Part shown: piece by piece, positions 7,992 to 16,646 of the stretch
Position numbering within the stretch: position 1 is the stretch's first letter
How the letters are laid out: each line of letters starts with the position of its first letter
Assembly: GCA_964503125.1 (NCBI GenBank)
Contig: CAZCZE010000001.1
Span: 1 to 64,000, forward strand
DNA from: FEN-1219 sp964503125
GTDB taxonomy: Bacteria > Pseudomonadota > Gammaproteobacteria > Steroidobacterales > Rariloculaceae
DNA: 64,000 bases
Direction of reading: 5' to 3'
Made by a program: the position numbers and the translations under genes
The notes under the pieces: generated by a model
Databases searched by the model: none
What the model was told of the DNA's origin: nothing
The model's input: the letters and a program-made list of their open reading frames with translations, nothing else

Positions 7992-9962
7992 ATGCGAACG
8001 ATAAGAAAAGGTGTATTGATCGTAGCCCTGTCAATGGGCGTCGCCGGCTGCGACGTCGTCGACGACGACCGCAACCCGCCGCCGGCTCGAGACGACCGCG
8101 GCGTGTCGGTCGCGCGGATCTGGAACGAGGTGCTGCTCGAGTCGATCAGCAACGACTCCGCCCGCCCGACCGTGCATGCGCGCAATCTTTGGCACGTCTC
8201 GGCGGCAATGTACGACGCCTGGGCGGCCTACGACGACACGGCTTCGACCTGGCTGCTCGGCAAGACGCAGGGCGGCTACGACTGCGATTTTTCGCCGCCG
8301 GCCCTGCCGCGCGACCGCCACGCGGCACGCGAGCGGGCGATCAGCTTCGTGGCCTACCGGATGATCCAGCACCGGTTCCGGAACTCACCGGGCGCCGCGC
8401 ACATCATGGATTTGGTCGACACGACGATGGACGCTCTCGGCTACGACGGGGCGCGCACGAGCACGTCCTATGGCCGGGGCTCGGCGGCCGCCCTCGGCAA
8501 CCACATCGCGGCTTGCTACATCGGCTACGGCTTGGTCGACGGCTCGAACGAGGCGAACAACTACGCGTACACGGTCTACGAGCCGGTCAATCCGCCCATC
8601 GAGCCGGAGCTGCCGGGCATCGTTCGGGACGTCGATCTCGACCGCTGGCAGCCGATCAAGCTTACGGTTTCGATCGACCAGTCGGGCAACATCGTCGACT
8701 CGACGCCGCCGTTCGTGGGCCCGGAATGGGGCGCGGTGCACCCGTTCTCGCTGACGGCGGCCGAGCGCTCGACCTGCCGGCGCGCGGGCTTCGATTTTCC
8801 CGTCTATCACGATCCCGGCCCGCCGCCGGCCTACCGGGGCGCGCTCGCCGACGAGTACCAATGGACTCATGCTCTGGTCTCGATCTGGGCGTCGCAGCTC
8901 GATCCGACCCAAGGGCGGGGCGCCGAGCTCGTGGACATCTCGCCGGCCAGCCTCGGCAATATCGATGCTCGAGATTATCCGACGACGTTCGAGGAGCATC
9001 GCGACTTCTACGATCTCTTTCTCGGCGACACGACCGCGAACCGGGGCTACACGGTCAACCCGGCGACCGGCCAACCCTATACGCCGCAGCTCGTGCCGCT
9101 CGGCGACTATGCACGCGTGCTCGCCGAGTATTGGGCCGACGGCCCGCAATCCGTGACGCCGCCGGGACATTGGTTCGACATCGCGAACCACGTCGCCGAT
9201 CATCCGCTGCTCGTCAGGCGAATCGGTGCCAGCGGCCCGATCGTCGATCCGCTCGAGTGGGACGTGAAGCTCTATTTCGCGCTCGGCGGCGCGATGCACG
9301 ATGTCGCGATCGCGGTTTGGAGCATCAAAGGCTGTTACGACTCCGCGCGGCCCGTCTCGGCGATCCGCGGCATGGCCGCGCGCGGCCAGAGCTCCGACGC
9401 CACGTTGCCGAGCTACCATCCGGACGGCCTGCCGCTCGTGCCGGGCTACATCGAGCTCGTCGAGAGCGGCGATCCGCTCGCCGGAGCCGCGCACGAGCAT
9501 GTCGGCAAGCTCAAGCTCTATACCTGGCGTGGACCCGCCTTCATCAGCAATCCGAACTTCGACGTGGCGGGCGTCGGCTGGATCCTGGCCGACGATTGGT
9601 GGCCGTACCAGCGCCCGACTTTCGTGTCGCCGCCGTTCGCGGGTTACATCTCCGGGCACTCGACCTACTCGCGGACGGCAGCCGAGTTGCTCGCGCTATT
9701 CACCGGGGACGACTACTTTCCGGGCGGCAAGAGCGAGTTTCATGCGCCGACGAACGAGTTCCTCGTGTTCGAGGACGGGCCCAGCGTCGACATCGTGTTC
9801 GAGTGGGCGAGATACGTCGATGCGTCGGATCAATGCAGCCTGTCGCGGATATGGGGCGGCATTCATCCGCCGATGGACGACATTCTCGGCCGCCGAATCG
9901 GCATGCAGCTCGGGCCGAAGGTGTTCGATCACGCGCTCGGCTACTTCGACGGGGTCTTTTGA
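7992..9962 (+). CDS. Vanadium-dependent haloperoxidase-type lipoprotein (PAP2 superfamily), unit 1
   Basis: 656 residues. Lipobox GVAGC (Cys20). The catalytic region matches vanadium haloperoxidases and acid phosphatases: SIKGCYDSARP near 443-453 (Lys and Arg for vanadate), GYISGHSTYS near 550 (Ser-Gly-His, the His being the acid-base residue) and SRIWGGIHPP near 617-626 (Arg, and the His that ligates vanadium). Expected to oxidise halide with H2O2 and release hypohalous acid or halogenate organics outside the cytoplasm. The halide cannot be read from the sequence. No own Shine-Dalgarno is obvious, and the 5-base gap to the FG-GAP gene suggests coupled translation. Confidence 0.88.
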   Translation: MRTIRKGVLIVALSMGVAGCDVVDDDRNPPPARDDRGVSVARIWNEVLLESISNDSARPTVHARNLWHVSAAMYDAWAAYDDTASTWLLGKTQGGYDCDFSPPALPRDRHAARERAISFVAYRMIQHRFRNSPGAAHIMDLVDTTMDALGYDGARTSTSYGRGSAAALGNHIAACYIGYGLVDGSNEANNYAYTVYEPVNPPIEPELPGIVRDVDLDRWQPIKLTVSIDQSGNIVDSTPPFVGPEWGAVHPFSLTAAERSTCRRAGFDFPVYHDPGPPPAYRGALADEYQWTHALVSIWASQLDPTQGRGAELVDISPASLGNIDARDYPTTFEEHRDFYDLFLGDTTANRGYTVNPATGQPYTPQLVPLGDYARVLAEYWADGPQSVTPPGHWFDIANHVADHPLLVRRIGASGPIVDPLEWDVKLYFALGGAMHDVAIAVWSIKGCYDSARPVSAIRGMAARGQSSDATLPSYHPDGLPLVPGYIELVESGDPLAGAAHEHVGKLKLYTWRGPAFISNPNFDVAGVGWILADDWWPYQRPTFVSPPFAGYISGHSTYSRTAAELLALFTGDDYFPGGKSEFHAPTNEFLVFEDGPSVDIVFEWARYVDASDQCSLSRIWGGIHPPMDDILGRRIGMQLGPKVFDHALGYFDGVF

Positions 9963-10030
9963 AGGGCACGCATCCCCGTTAGGCGCGCAGTGCCGTATCA
10001 AAATGTTCACGTCTCGAGTTCCAAGGCCGC

Positions 10031-12073
10031 TCAAAGAGCCCCGCTGACGCCGCTGCCTGCGGTGCCCTTGCCCGAGAAATAGCCGGACGCTTTGTCGAAG
10101 CCTCTGGCGCCGATGACCCGTCCGATTCGCCGGCCCGGGATGTCGTCCACGGGCGGGTGCACACCGGCCCAGAGCCGCGAGATCCCGGCAGAGTCGGCCA
10201 GGTCGAAATAGGTGGCCCACTGTAGATCAACGCGCACGCTCGGTCCTTCCTCGTAATCGAGAAACGCGTTCGCTTCGGCAGGGAACTCGTACAGGCCCGA
10301 CGGAAAGTAGGGGCTGCCCGTCAACAGTGTCAGCACCTGCGCGCCGGCGCTCGTCAGCGTCGAATGACCCGACGTGTAACCGGAAAACGGCGGCGTCACG
10401 AAGTTGGAACGCTGGTAGGGCCACCAGTCCTCGGCCAGGATCCAGTCGACGCCGGCCACGTCGAAATTGCGGTTCGACACGAAACGGTGACCGCGCCAGG
10501 CCAGGAGCTTGATCTTGCCGACATCGGCACCGCCGACCGCGAGCGGGTCGCCGGGACGCACGCAATCGATGACACGGCGGCTGCCGTCACCGGCCGGGTC
10601 GCTCGAATCATCGACGTACGCGATGCCCCGCGGATGATAGGGGCAGTCCGGATCGTCGGGATCGCTGCTCTGGCCGTGCGTTCCCATGTAGCGGATCGCC
10701 GTGATCGGCCGCGCGTAGTCGTACCAGCCCTTGAGACTCCACGTGGTCACGCCGGCGTCATGAACCGCGCCGCTCAGTGCGAAGTAGGCCTTGACGTCCC
10801 ACTCGAGGTCGTCGACGACGGGGCCGGTGCCGCCGATGCGCTTCTTGAAGGTGGGCGCGTCGCTGATCTGCTCATTGAGTATCAGCATCATGGAACCGGC
10901 GGGCGTTTCCGCCGTGAACGGACCGTCGGCCCAGAAGGTCGCCAGCGCGCGCGCATAATCGGCGAGCGGCACGAGCTGGGGCTCGTAGGCGCGTCCGGTG
11001 GCGGGGTTCCGCGCGTGCCCCGGGCTCGAGTCGCCGCCACCGAGAAAATCGTAGAAATCGCGCAGACCCGCGATCGTCTGCGGGAACGCCTGGTTGTTGC
11101 CGAGCGAGGCCGGTGAAATGTCGATGAGTTTCGCGCCGTGGCCGCGGGAAGGGTCGAGGTGGCCGGACCAGACGGCGACCAGCGAATGGCCCCAGATGTA
11201 CTCCTCGGGCAGGGCGTCGGGATCCGTCGCGGAGATCAGCGCGGGCTTGCCCGGGTCGTGATAGACCCAATAGTCCGCGCCGTCGCGTCGAAAAACCCGC
11301 CGATCCTTCGCGGTCATGGCAAACGGGGAAGTGAAGCCCCACTCCGGCGTCTCGAAGTCGGGCGCCGGGAGCGTTTGGCCCGTCTTGCTGACGAAAGTGC
11401 CGAGCGCAAGCTTCTGCCAGCGGTCCGGGTCGACCAGGTCATGGATACTGTCCGGGTCCGTCGGGTCGAGCGGCGGGTTCACGGGCGCATAGAAACGAGT
11501 GCGATAGCCGTCCGCTTCGTTGGAGCCGTCGCCGAGGCCGAAGCGGACCACGCAGTCGGCGATATAGTTGCCGAGTGCCGCGGGCGAGCGCTCGCGCTGA
11601 TAGTCGGTAGACGTGTAGCTCGGATCGAGCCCGTAGTGCGCCATGACATCGTCGAACACGGCGAACGACGCTGTCGCGTTCACCGAGTTGCCGAACCGGT
11701 GCCGCAAGTAACGGTAGACCGCGTAGTTGATCGTGGTTCGTTGTGCGGCCGCCGAGCTCTCCACACGACTCGATGCATCGTAGGGGCAGTCGAAGCCGTT
11801 GACGGTCTCGCCGAGCAGGAAGGGCCGTGCGTCGGCGTCGTGGACGGCCCAGGCGTCATAGGCCGCCACCGAGAACTGAAAGACGACGCGCGCATTGTAG
11901 GCGACCCGGCCGGTGTCACGGCGCAGCGCAAAGATCATGGCCTCGCTCCAGTTCCTGGCAACGGACCGGTCGGGCAGGAGCTCGAACGGCGGCGGCTGAG
12001 CCTGCGCGGTCGCGAAGACGAGACAGGCAAAGGCCAGGCTCGGAACGACCCGCAGTAGAGGCAACCTAAACAT
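10031..12073 (-). CDS. Vanadium-dependent haloperoxidase, secreted, unit 2
   Basis: 680 residues. It has a cleavable-looking signal peptide (hydrophobic core then ATAQAQ near 22-27) and no lipobox cysteine, unlike its partner in unit 1. The catalytic set is complete: SLKGWYDYARP near 447-457, GYTSGHSTLT near 565-574 and SRLWAGVHPP near 635. By eye it is only about half identical to the unit 1 enzyme, with an extra loop after AIRYMG. The ATG at 12073 was chosen; a GTG nine bases upstream is possible, with GAGGAG before it. It follows the second FG-GAP gene by 16 bases and converges on unit 1 across 68 bases in which I see no clear terminator. Confidence 0.86.
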   Translation of the reverse strand: MFRLPLLRVVPSLAFACLVFATAQAQPPPFELLPDRSVARNWSEAMIFALRRDTGRVAYNARVVFQFSVAAYDAWAVHDADARPFLLGETVNGFDCPYDASSRVESSAAAQRTTINYAVYRYLRHRFGNSVNATASFAVFDDVMAHYGLDPSYTSTDYQRERSPAALGNYIADCVVRFGLGDGSNEADGYRTRFYAPVNPPLDPTDPDSIHDLVDPDRWQKLALGTFVSKTGQTLPAPDFETPEWGFTSPFAMTAKDRRVFRRDGADYWVYHDPGKPALISATDPDALPEEYIWGHSLVAVWSGHLDPSRGHGAKLIDISPASLGNNQAFPQTIAGLRDFYDFLGGGDSSPGHARNPATGRAYEPQLVPLADYARALATFWADGPFTAETPAGSMMLILNEQISDAPTFKKRIGGTGPVVDDLEWDVKAYFALSGAVHDAGVTTWSLKGWYDYARPITAIRYMGTHGQSSDPDDPDCPYHPRGIAYVDDSSDPAGDGSRRVIDCVRPGDPLAVGGADVGKIKLLAWRGHRFVSNRNFDVAGVDWILAEDWWPYQRSNFVTPPFSGYTSGHSTLTSAGAQVLTLLTGSPYFPSGLYEFPAEANAFLDYEEGPSVRVDLQWATYFDLADSAGISRLWAGVHPPVDDIPGRRIGRVIGARGFDKASGYFSGKGTAGSGVSGAL

Positions 12074-12089
12074 ACTCAGCACCTGCTCC

Positions 12090-13937
12090 TCAATTTCGAC
12101 GCCTGCCGCGTCGCTCGTTGCCCCTAGGGCGCGGCAGCTCCGGATGCCTGATCGCCAGCGTCTCGCCCGGATCGCTGGCCGCGACGTCGTTAAGTCTCGT
12201 GGCCGGCGGCTGGACCGGGCCTCTGCCCGAGTCGATCGCCGGCCATTCGACGCGCAGCTCGTCGACCGTCGGCGCCGAATCGAGACCGAAGATCTGCACC
12301 GTCGGATTCTGCGACGTGTAGTTGCCGCCGATGATGATCTCGCGCATCTGCTCGGTGTCGCCGATCCGCGCAAAGATCCGCGCGCCCGCGGCCTCGGTAT
12401 TGGGCGGCAGCCCCTCGAGCTTCACGCGCAGGAAGCGCCGGCCGGCGGCCGCGGTCCGGTTCTCCCAGAGCCGCGCGGAATTGCCCGGCGCTTCGGTCAG
12501 CTCGAGGAGGTCGACGTCGCCGTCATGATCGAAATCCGCGCACACGACGCCCCGTCCCGAAGTGCGGGTCGCGAGCCCCAGCGCCTCCGCTTCTTCGGTG
12601 TACGTGCCCGCGTCGTTCATGATGAACACGCGGCTGGCATCGGAGTGGTAGGTGTCTTGGGGCGTGAGAAAAGAGACCGGGTAGCCGTTGGTGTGATAGA
12701 GGTCGAGATCGCCGTCGTTGTCGATGTCGAGGAAGCAGGCGGCCCAACCGAAGGAACCGTCCGTGACGCCGAGTCGCGTGGAGTCATCGACGATCAGGGA
12801 CGGGCTGCCGTCGTTCGAGTAGAACCGGTTGCCCCACGGCGTAAGGTTCACGCTCTCGTCGCCGGGCCCCAAGATGCTCGTGACGAACCAGTCGAGATTG
12901 CCGTCGTTGTCGACGTCGCCGAGCGCCGACCCCATCCCGAACTGGGCGTCGCGCAGGATCGGGTTACCCAAGCTCCGGAACGTTCCGTCGCCGTTGTTGA
13001 TGAAGATCTGGGTCGTGCCGAAATCCCCCGTAACGGCGATATCGGGCCAAAGATCGTCGTCGAGGCGCGCAAACGTGGCCGTGAATGTGAAGTCCCCGAT
13101 CTGAGCCTGACCATGGAAATCGGCCACGCGGTTGAGCCTCGTCAACGCCGAGATTCCGGTTTCTTCGCTGACGTTCACATAGCGAATACCCGATTCGTCG
13201 GAGTCGTTTCTCCACAGATGATCGGTCTGCCGCGTCGGCGGAGTGCCGTACAGATCGTCGAGCGTGCCCCAGTGCGTGAGGAACAGGTCGAGGTCGCCGT
13301 CGAGATCGTAGTCGCCGAAGCCCGCCGAGATCGTCTGCGCGGCGACCATCTGCAAGAGGTCCGGCGAATTCGCCGTGACGTCGGTGAACGTGCAGTCGCC
13401 CCGATTCTCGTAGAGCTTGCTCGGGTCGTCGTAGAGGCCGCCGACGAACAGATCGAGGTCGCCGTCGCCGTCCATGTCGGCGAACGCGGGCCCGCTGTGG
13501 CGATCGTTGTTCTGGCCACCGGGGCGCGTGTTCGCGACGCCGGCTTCGGCCGCACGGTCCTCGAACAACAATCCGTTGCCTTGCTCGACGAGCTGATTCA
13601 GATAGAGACGGTTCGGGCCGCCGCCGCCGTCCGGCCCGCCGGTGTTGCCGTACGTGATGAACAAGTCGATGTCGCCGTCACGGTCGCAGTCGCCGGCTGC
13701 CACACCCCCGATCGTCATGTGCACGACTTGCCAGGTGAGCAGGCCGCGCGCGTCTCGGCTGATGAACGAAGGGCGCGTGTAACCGGTCCGGTAGGCGATC
13801 TTCGAGCCCACGGTGACGTCGACGAAAGGCGCAGGCGGAGATGGCGGTTGCGCGGACGCACCTCCGCCTTCGCCGCCTCCGCAGGCACGAAGAGATAGCC
13901 CCGACAGGAGCCCAAGCACGGCCAGCCCTAGTCGCAT
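12090..13937 (-). CDS. FG-GAP/VCBS repeat and ASPIC/UnbV domain protein (CRTAC1 family), copy 2
   Basis: 615 residues, about 90 percent identical to copy 1 by eye. Same calcium-loop FG-GAP repeats and the same TVDELRVEWP ASPIC/UnbV end, but with a 15-residue or so basic tail after IRHPELPRP that copy 1 lacks. The N-terminus has LSLRAC (Cys19); an Arg at -2 makes this a weaker lipobox than in copy 1. Over the last 355 or so coding bases I count only about eleven substitutions from copy 1, whereas the N-terminal third is clearly more diverged. First gene of the second, inverted unit. Confidence 0.86.
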   Translation of the reverse strand: MRLGLAVLGLLSGLSLRACGGGEGGGASAQPPSPPAPFVDVTVGSKIAYRTGYTRPSFISRDARGLLTWQVVHMTIGGVAAGDCDRDGDIDLFITYGNTGGPDGGGGPNRLYLNQLVEQGNGLLFEDRAAEAGVANTRPGGQNNDRHSGPAFADMDGDGDLDLFVGGLYDDPSKLYENRGDCTFTDVTANSPDLLQMVAAQTISAGFGDYDLDGDLDLFLTHWGTLDDLYGTPPTRQTDHLWRNDSDESGIRYVNVSEETGISALTRLNRVADFHGQAQIGDFTFTATFARLDDDLWPDIAVTGDFGTTQIFINNGDGTFRSLGNPILRDAQFGMGSALGDVDNDGNLDWFVTSILGPGDESVNLTPWGNRFYSNDGSPSLIVDDSTRLGVTDGSFGWAACFLDIDNDGDLDLYHTNGYPVSFLTPQDTYHSDASRVFIMNDAGTYTEEAEALGLATRTSGRGVVCADFDHDGDVDLLELTEAPGNSARLWENRTAAAGRRFLRVKLEGLPPNTEAAGARIFARIGDTEQMREIIIGGNYTSQNPTVQIFGLDSAPTVDELRVEWPAIDSGRGPVQPPATRLNDVAASDPGETLAIRHPELPRPRGNERRGRRRN

Positions 13938-14025
13938 CGCTTCGCCCCCCCCGAGGGCATCCGGCGCACACCAAGCGCGGCGCCGGATCTTCGATTCCGT
14001 TCTAAAGTTCTTTATTTTTCTTCAC
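13938..14025 (-). promoter_or_regulatory. Leader of the second FG-GAP/haloperoxidase unit
   Basis: Reading the minus strand, AAGAAAAATAAAGAACTTTA (ending near 14003) lies 85 bases before the ATG. It aligns without gaps to the leader of unit 1 over 43 bases. The stretch is notably AT-rich against its surroundings, as expected for a promoter. Confidence 0.4.
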
Positions 14026-14123
14026 ACTACGCACGTCGCCGGACCCTGTCCAGGCCGACTCGAGTTACTCTCAAAGGACCGGGGGACGGGCGTTTTTCGG
14101 GGCATTTTCGGTGGTTATGCCGG

Positions 14124-14546
14124 TTGAGGACGACGTGGCTGGCTTTGATCCCCTGCGCGCTACTGTGCGCGGGGTCGCTGTGCGCACAGGCTGCGGCCCC
14201 GCCGGGCGACCGCAGCCAGGACGAAGCCCCGGAAGAGATCATCGTGCGGGGCCAAAGATTGTCGGACTTCAGGTTCGCGCTCGAAGCGGCCCGCGTTCGC
14301 GTCTACGATGTCTTCAACGACCTCAACAGCGACGACGCATACGATGTGCACTGTCAGACGGAAACCTCCACGGGCACGCGAATGCGGCAGCACACCTGCC
14401 GGCCCCAGTTCAAGGACGACATTGCGAACGCGGCCGCAACGGCGTGGGTGTACGGCATCAAGGACGCGTGCCCGGACGGCTTGACGCAGGACTGCAACGC
14501 GCGAGGCTGCGATCGGCCGGAGCCGCCTGCTCGATGCTCACGATGA
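14124..14546 (+). CDS. Small secreted protein with an EEIIVRGQR motif
   Basis: 140 residues, TTG start. A signal peptide (LALIPCALLCAGSLCAQAA) is followed by DEAPEEIIVRGQRLS near 32-46 and then a conserved-looking core FNDLNSDDAYDVHCQTET with paired cysteines and CRPQF. I recall similar short proteins with an 'EEIxVRGxR ... NSDDxFDxxC' pattern in gammaproteobacteria, but no function. The EEIIVRGQR segment resembles the start of TonB-dependent receptor plugs, though no plug or barrel follows. No strong ribosome-binding site precedes the TTG, so the start is the least certain part. Confidence 0.6.
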   Translation: MRTTWLALIPCALLCAGSLCAQAAAPPGDRSQDEAPEEIIVRGQRLSDFRFALEAARVRVYDVFNDLNSDDAYDVHCQTETSTGTRMRQHTCRPQFKDDIANAAATAWVYGIKDACPDGLTQDCNARGCDRPEPPARCSR

Positions 14547-14614
14547 CCCTGAACCGCTCGCCACGGCGACGGCGGCGTTCGCTGCCGACCGCAGAGTAAT
14601 CGGAGGTAGGCGCG

Positions 14615-15592
14615 ATGGGCCTGCTCGTCGACGGGGAGTGGCACGACGTCTGGTACGACACGAAGGCGTCGCAGGGCCGGTTCGTCCGCACCGAATCGCA
14701 GTTTCGTAATTGGGTCACGGCCGACGGCTCGCCGGGACCCACGGGCCGCGGCGGCTTCCGCGCCGAGCCCGGGCGTTACCATCTGTACGTGGGGTTCGCG
14801 TGCCCTTGGGCGCACCGCACGCTCATCATGCGCAAGCTCAAGGGCCTCGAGCCGCTCATCGACATCTCGGCCGTCAACAGCTACATGGGCGAGCAAGGCT
14901 GGACGTTCGCGCCGGCGCCGGAAACGATCCCCGATTCGGTCAACCACGTCGCGCGTCTCTACGAGCTCTACTTGTTAGCCGACGCGCGCTACTCGGGCCG
15001 CGCGACGATCCCAATCCTCTGGGACACCCTTGAGCGCACGATCGTGTCGAACGAATCCGCGGAGATCGTCCGCATGCTCAACAGTGCGTTCGATCGAGTC
15101 GGCGCCAACGGCAACGACTACTACCCGCTTAAGCTCCGCGCCGAGATCGACGAGTGGAACGCGTTCGTCTACCCGAACCTCAACAACGGCGTCTATCGCG
15201 CGGGCTTCGCAACGACGCAGGAAGCGTACGAGGAAGCGGCGAACGGCGTGTTCGCGGCGCTCGACCGAATCGAGGCGCGGCTCGCGACACACCGCTACCT
15301 CACGGGCTCGCGGGTGACGGAAGCCGACGTTCGCTTGTTCACGACGCTGATCCGCTTCGATCCCGTCTATCACGGGCACTTCAAGTGCAATCGGCGCCGC
15401 ATCGTCGACTACCCGAATCTCTGGGGGTTCGTGCGCGACATCCATCAGCTCCCGGGCGTCGCCGACACGGTGCACGTCGACTTCATCAAATCGCACTACT
15501 ACCGCAGCCATCCGACGGTGAACCCGTCCCGCATCGTGCCGATCGGCCCTGCGCTCGACTACTCGGCGCCGCACGGCCGCGAGCGGCTTTGA
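14615..15592 (+). CDS. yqjG: Glutathionyl-hydroquinone reductase (Xi-class GST)
   Basis: 325 residues, the family's usual length. It reduces glutathionyl-hydroquinones (and similar S-glutathionyl conjugates) with glutathione. The catalytic cysteine lies in VGFACPWAHRTL (Cys63-Pro64-Trp65), and the RYHLYVGFACPWAHR context is diagnostic of YqjG/ECM4 proteins. The C-terminal all-helical GST domain has LTGSRVTEADVRLFTTLIRFD. Cytoplasmic. GGAGG lies about 12 bases before the ATG. It stands alone, followed by the convergent pirin gene about 85 bases away. Confidence 0.92.
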   Translation: MGLLVDGEWHDVWYDTKASQGRFVRTESQFRNWVTADGSPGPTGRGGFRAEPGRYHLYVGFACPWAHRTLIMRKLKGLEPLIDISAVNSYMGEQGWTFAPAPETIPDSVNHVARLYELYLLADARYSGRATIPILWDTLERTIVSNESAEIVRMLNSAFDRVGANGNDYYPLKLRAEIDEWNAFVYPNLNNGVYRAGFATTQEAYEEAANGVFAALDRIEARLATHRYLTGSRVTEADVRLFTTLIRFDPVYHGHFKCNRRRIVDYPNLWGFVRDIHQLPGVADTVHVDFIKSHYYRSHPTVNPSRIVPIGPALDYSAPHGRERL

Positions 15593-15676
15593 CACCAGAC
15601 GCGCGAGCCCGCGCTCCTGAGTAGTGGTCGGGGTCGAGCCCGCCCACAGCCGCCAAAGAGTGGCGTCGGCGCCTCG

Positions 15677-16540
15677 CTACAACCGGCCGGATTGGTAGTC
15701 GGCGAAGGCCTGGCGAATTTCGTCGGGCGTGTTCATGACGAACGGGCCGTAGCGCGCGACGGGCTCCTTGAGCGGCCGGCCGCCGACGACGATGAGGCGC
15801 GCACCTTGCGCGCCCGCCGTCACGGGCAATTGCGCGCCGAGCGTAAGGAGCGCGAGCTCGCCGCGCTGAACCTGCGTTCCGGCGACGCCGACTTTGGCGT
15901 CACCGACGTAGACGTAGGCGAACACGTTGTGCTCTTCGGGCAGGGCGACGGCATAGCTCGCGCCGGGATCGAGATGCAAGTCGAAATAGACGGGCTCGGT
16001 GGCGACGTCGGTTACGGGGCCCGCCACGCCGCCGATCGTGCCGACGAGCACGCGCGCTCGCGCGCCGGGCCCGAGCGCGACCTCGGGGACGTGCTCGGCC
16101 TGAATGTCCTGATAGCGCGGCGCCGTCATCTTCCGGTCGCGCGGCAGATTGACCCAGAGCTGGAAACCCCACATGAGCCCTTCCTGCTGCTCCGGGAACT
16201 CGGAGTGCACGATGCCGCGGCCCGCCGTCATCCACTGCACGCTGCCGGGCCCGAGCAGCCCGGTGTTGCCCTGGTTGTCGCCGTGCCGCATGCGGCCCGC
16301 GAGCATGTAAGTGACGGTCTCGAAGCCGCGGTGCGGGTGATCGGGGAAGCCCGCGATGTAGTCGTTGGGGTCGTCCGAGCGAAACTCGTCGAGCAACAGG
16401 AACGGATCGAACGAATCGAGGATCTGCGAACCGATGACGCGCGTCATGCGCACGCCCGCACCGTCGCTCGTCGGTAGGCCGCGGACCTTGTGCGCGACCT
16501 CGCGCGCCTTGCCGCTCGCCTGGGTGCTCGTAGTCGCCAT
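15677..16540 (-). CDS. Pirin family protein (bicupin, probable quercetinase-like or regulatory)
   Basis: 287 residues. The N-terminal cupin carries the pirin metal site: PDHPHRGFETVTYM (His68, His70) and GRGIVHSEFPE (His112, Glu114), all four ligands present. A second, degenerate cupin follows to the C-terminus. Bacterial pirins are iron proteins, some with quercetin dioxygenase activity; the role here is open. The ATG at 16540 was chosen because AAGGAG lies five bases upstream; a GTG six bases earlier is in frame. Divergent from the MBL gene next door, sharing a 106-base intergenic region. Confidence 0.9.
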   Translation of the reverse strand: MATTSTQASGKAREVAHKVRGLPTSDGAGVRMTRVIGSQILDSFDPFLLLDEFRSDDPNDYIAGFPDHPHRGFETVTYMLAGRMRHGDNQGNTGLLGPGSVQWMTAGRGIVHSEFPEQQEGLMWGFQLWVNLPRDRKMTAPRYQDIQAEHVPEVALGPGARARVLVGTIGGVAGPVTDVATEPVYFDLHLDPGASYAVALPEEHNVFAYVYVGDAKVGVAGTQVQRGELALLTLGAQLPVTAGAQGARLIVVGGRPLKEPVARYGPFVMNTPDEIRQAFADYQSGRL

Positions 16541-16646
16541 GGTCACTCCTTAAATATGTGCGAACGCTGCCGGCCGTGCTGGTACCCTCGGCAGGCGCAG
16601 CGATATGATGCCTGTTCGCACGAAAGACAAGTTAGGGGGTAATGCC

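Noticed and set aside
9963..10030. Bidirectional terminator between the two convergent haloperoxidase genes
   Set aside because: No stem with a T tract could be found on either strand.
12074..12373. Upstream extension of the unit 2 haloperoxidase into the FG-GAP gene
   Set aside because: It is a shifted reading of the FG-GAP 3' end; the signal peptide begins at the ATG at 12073.
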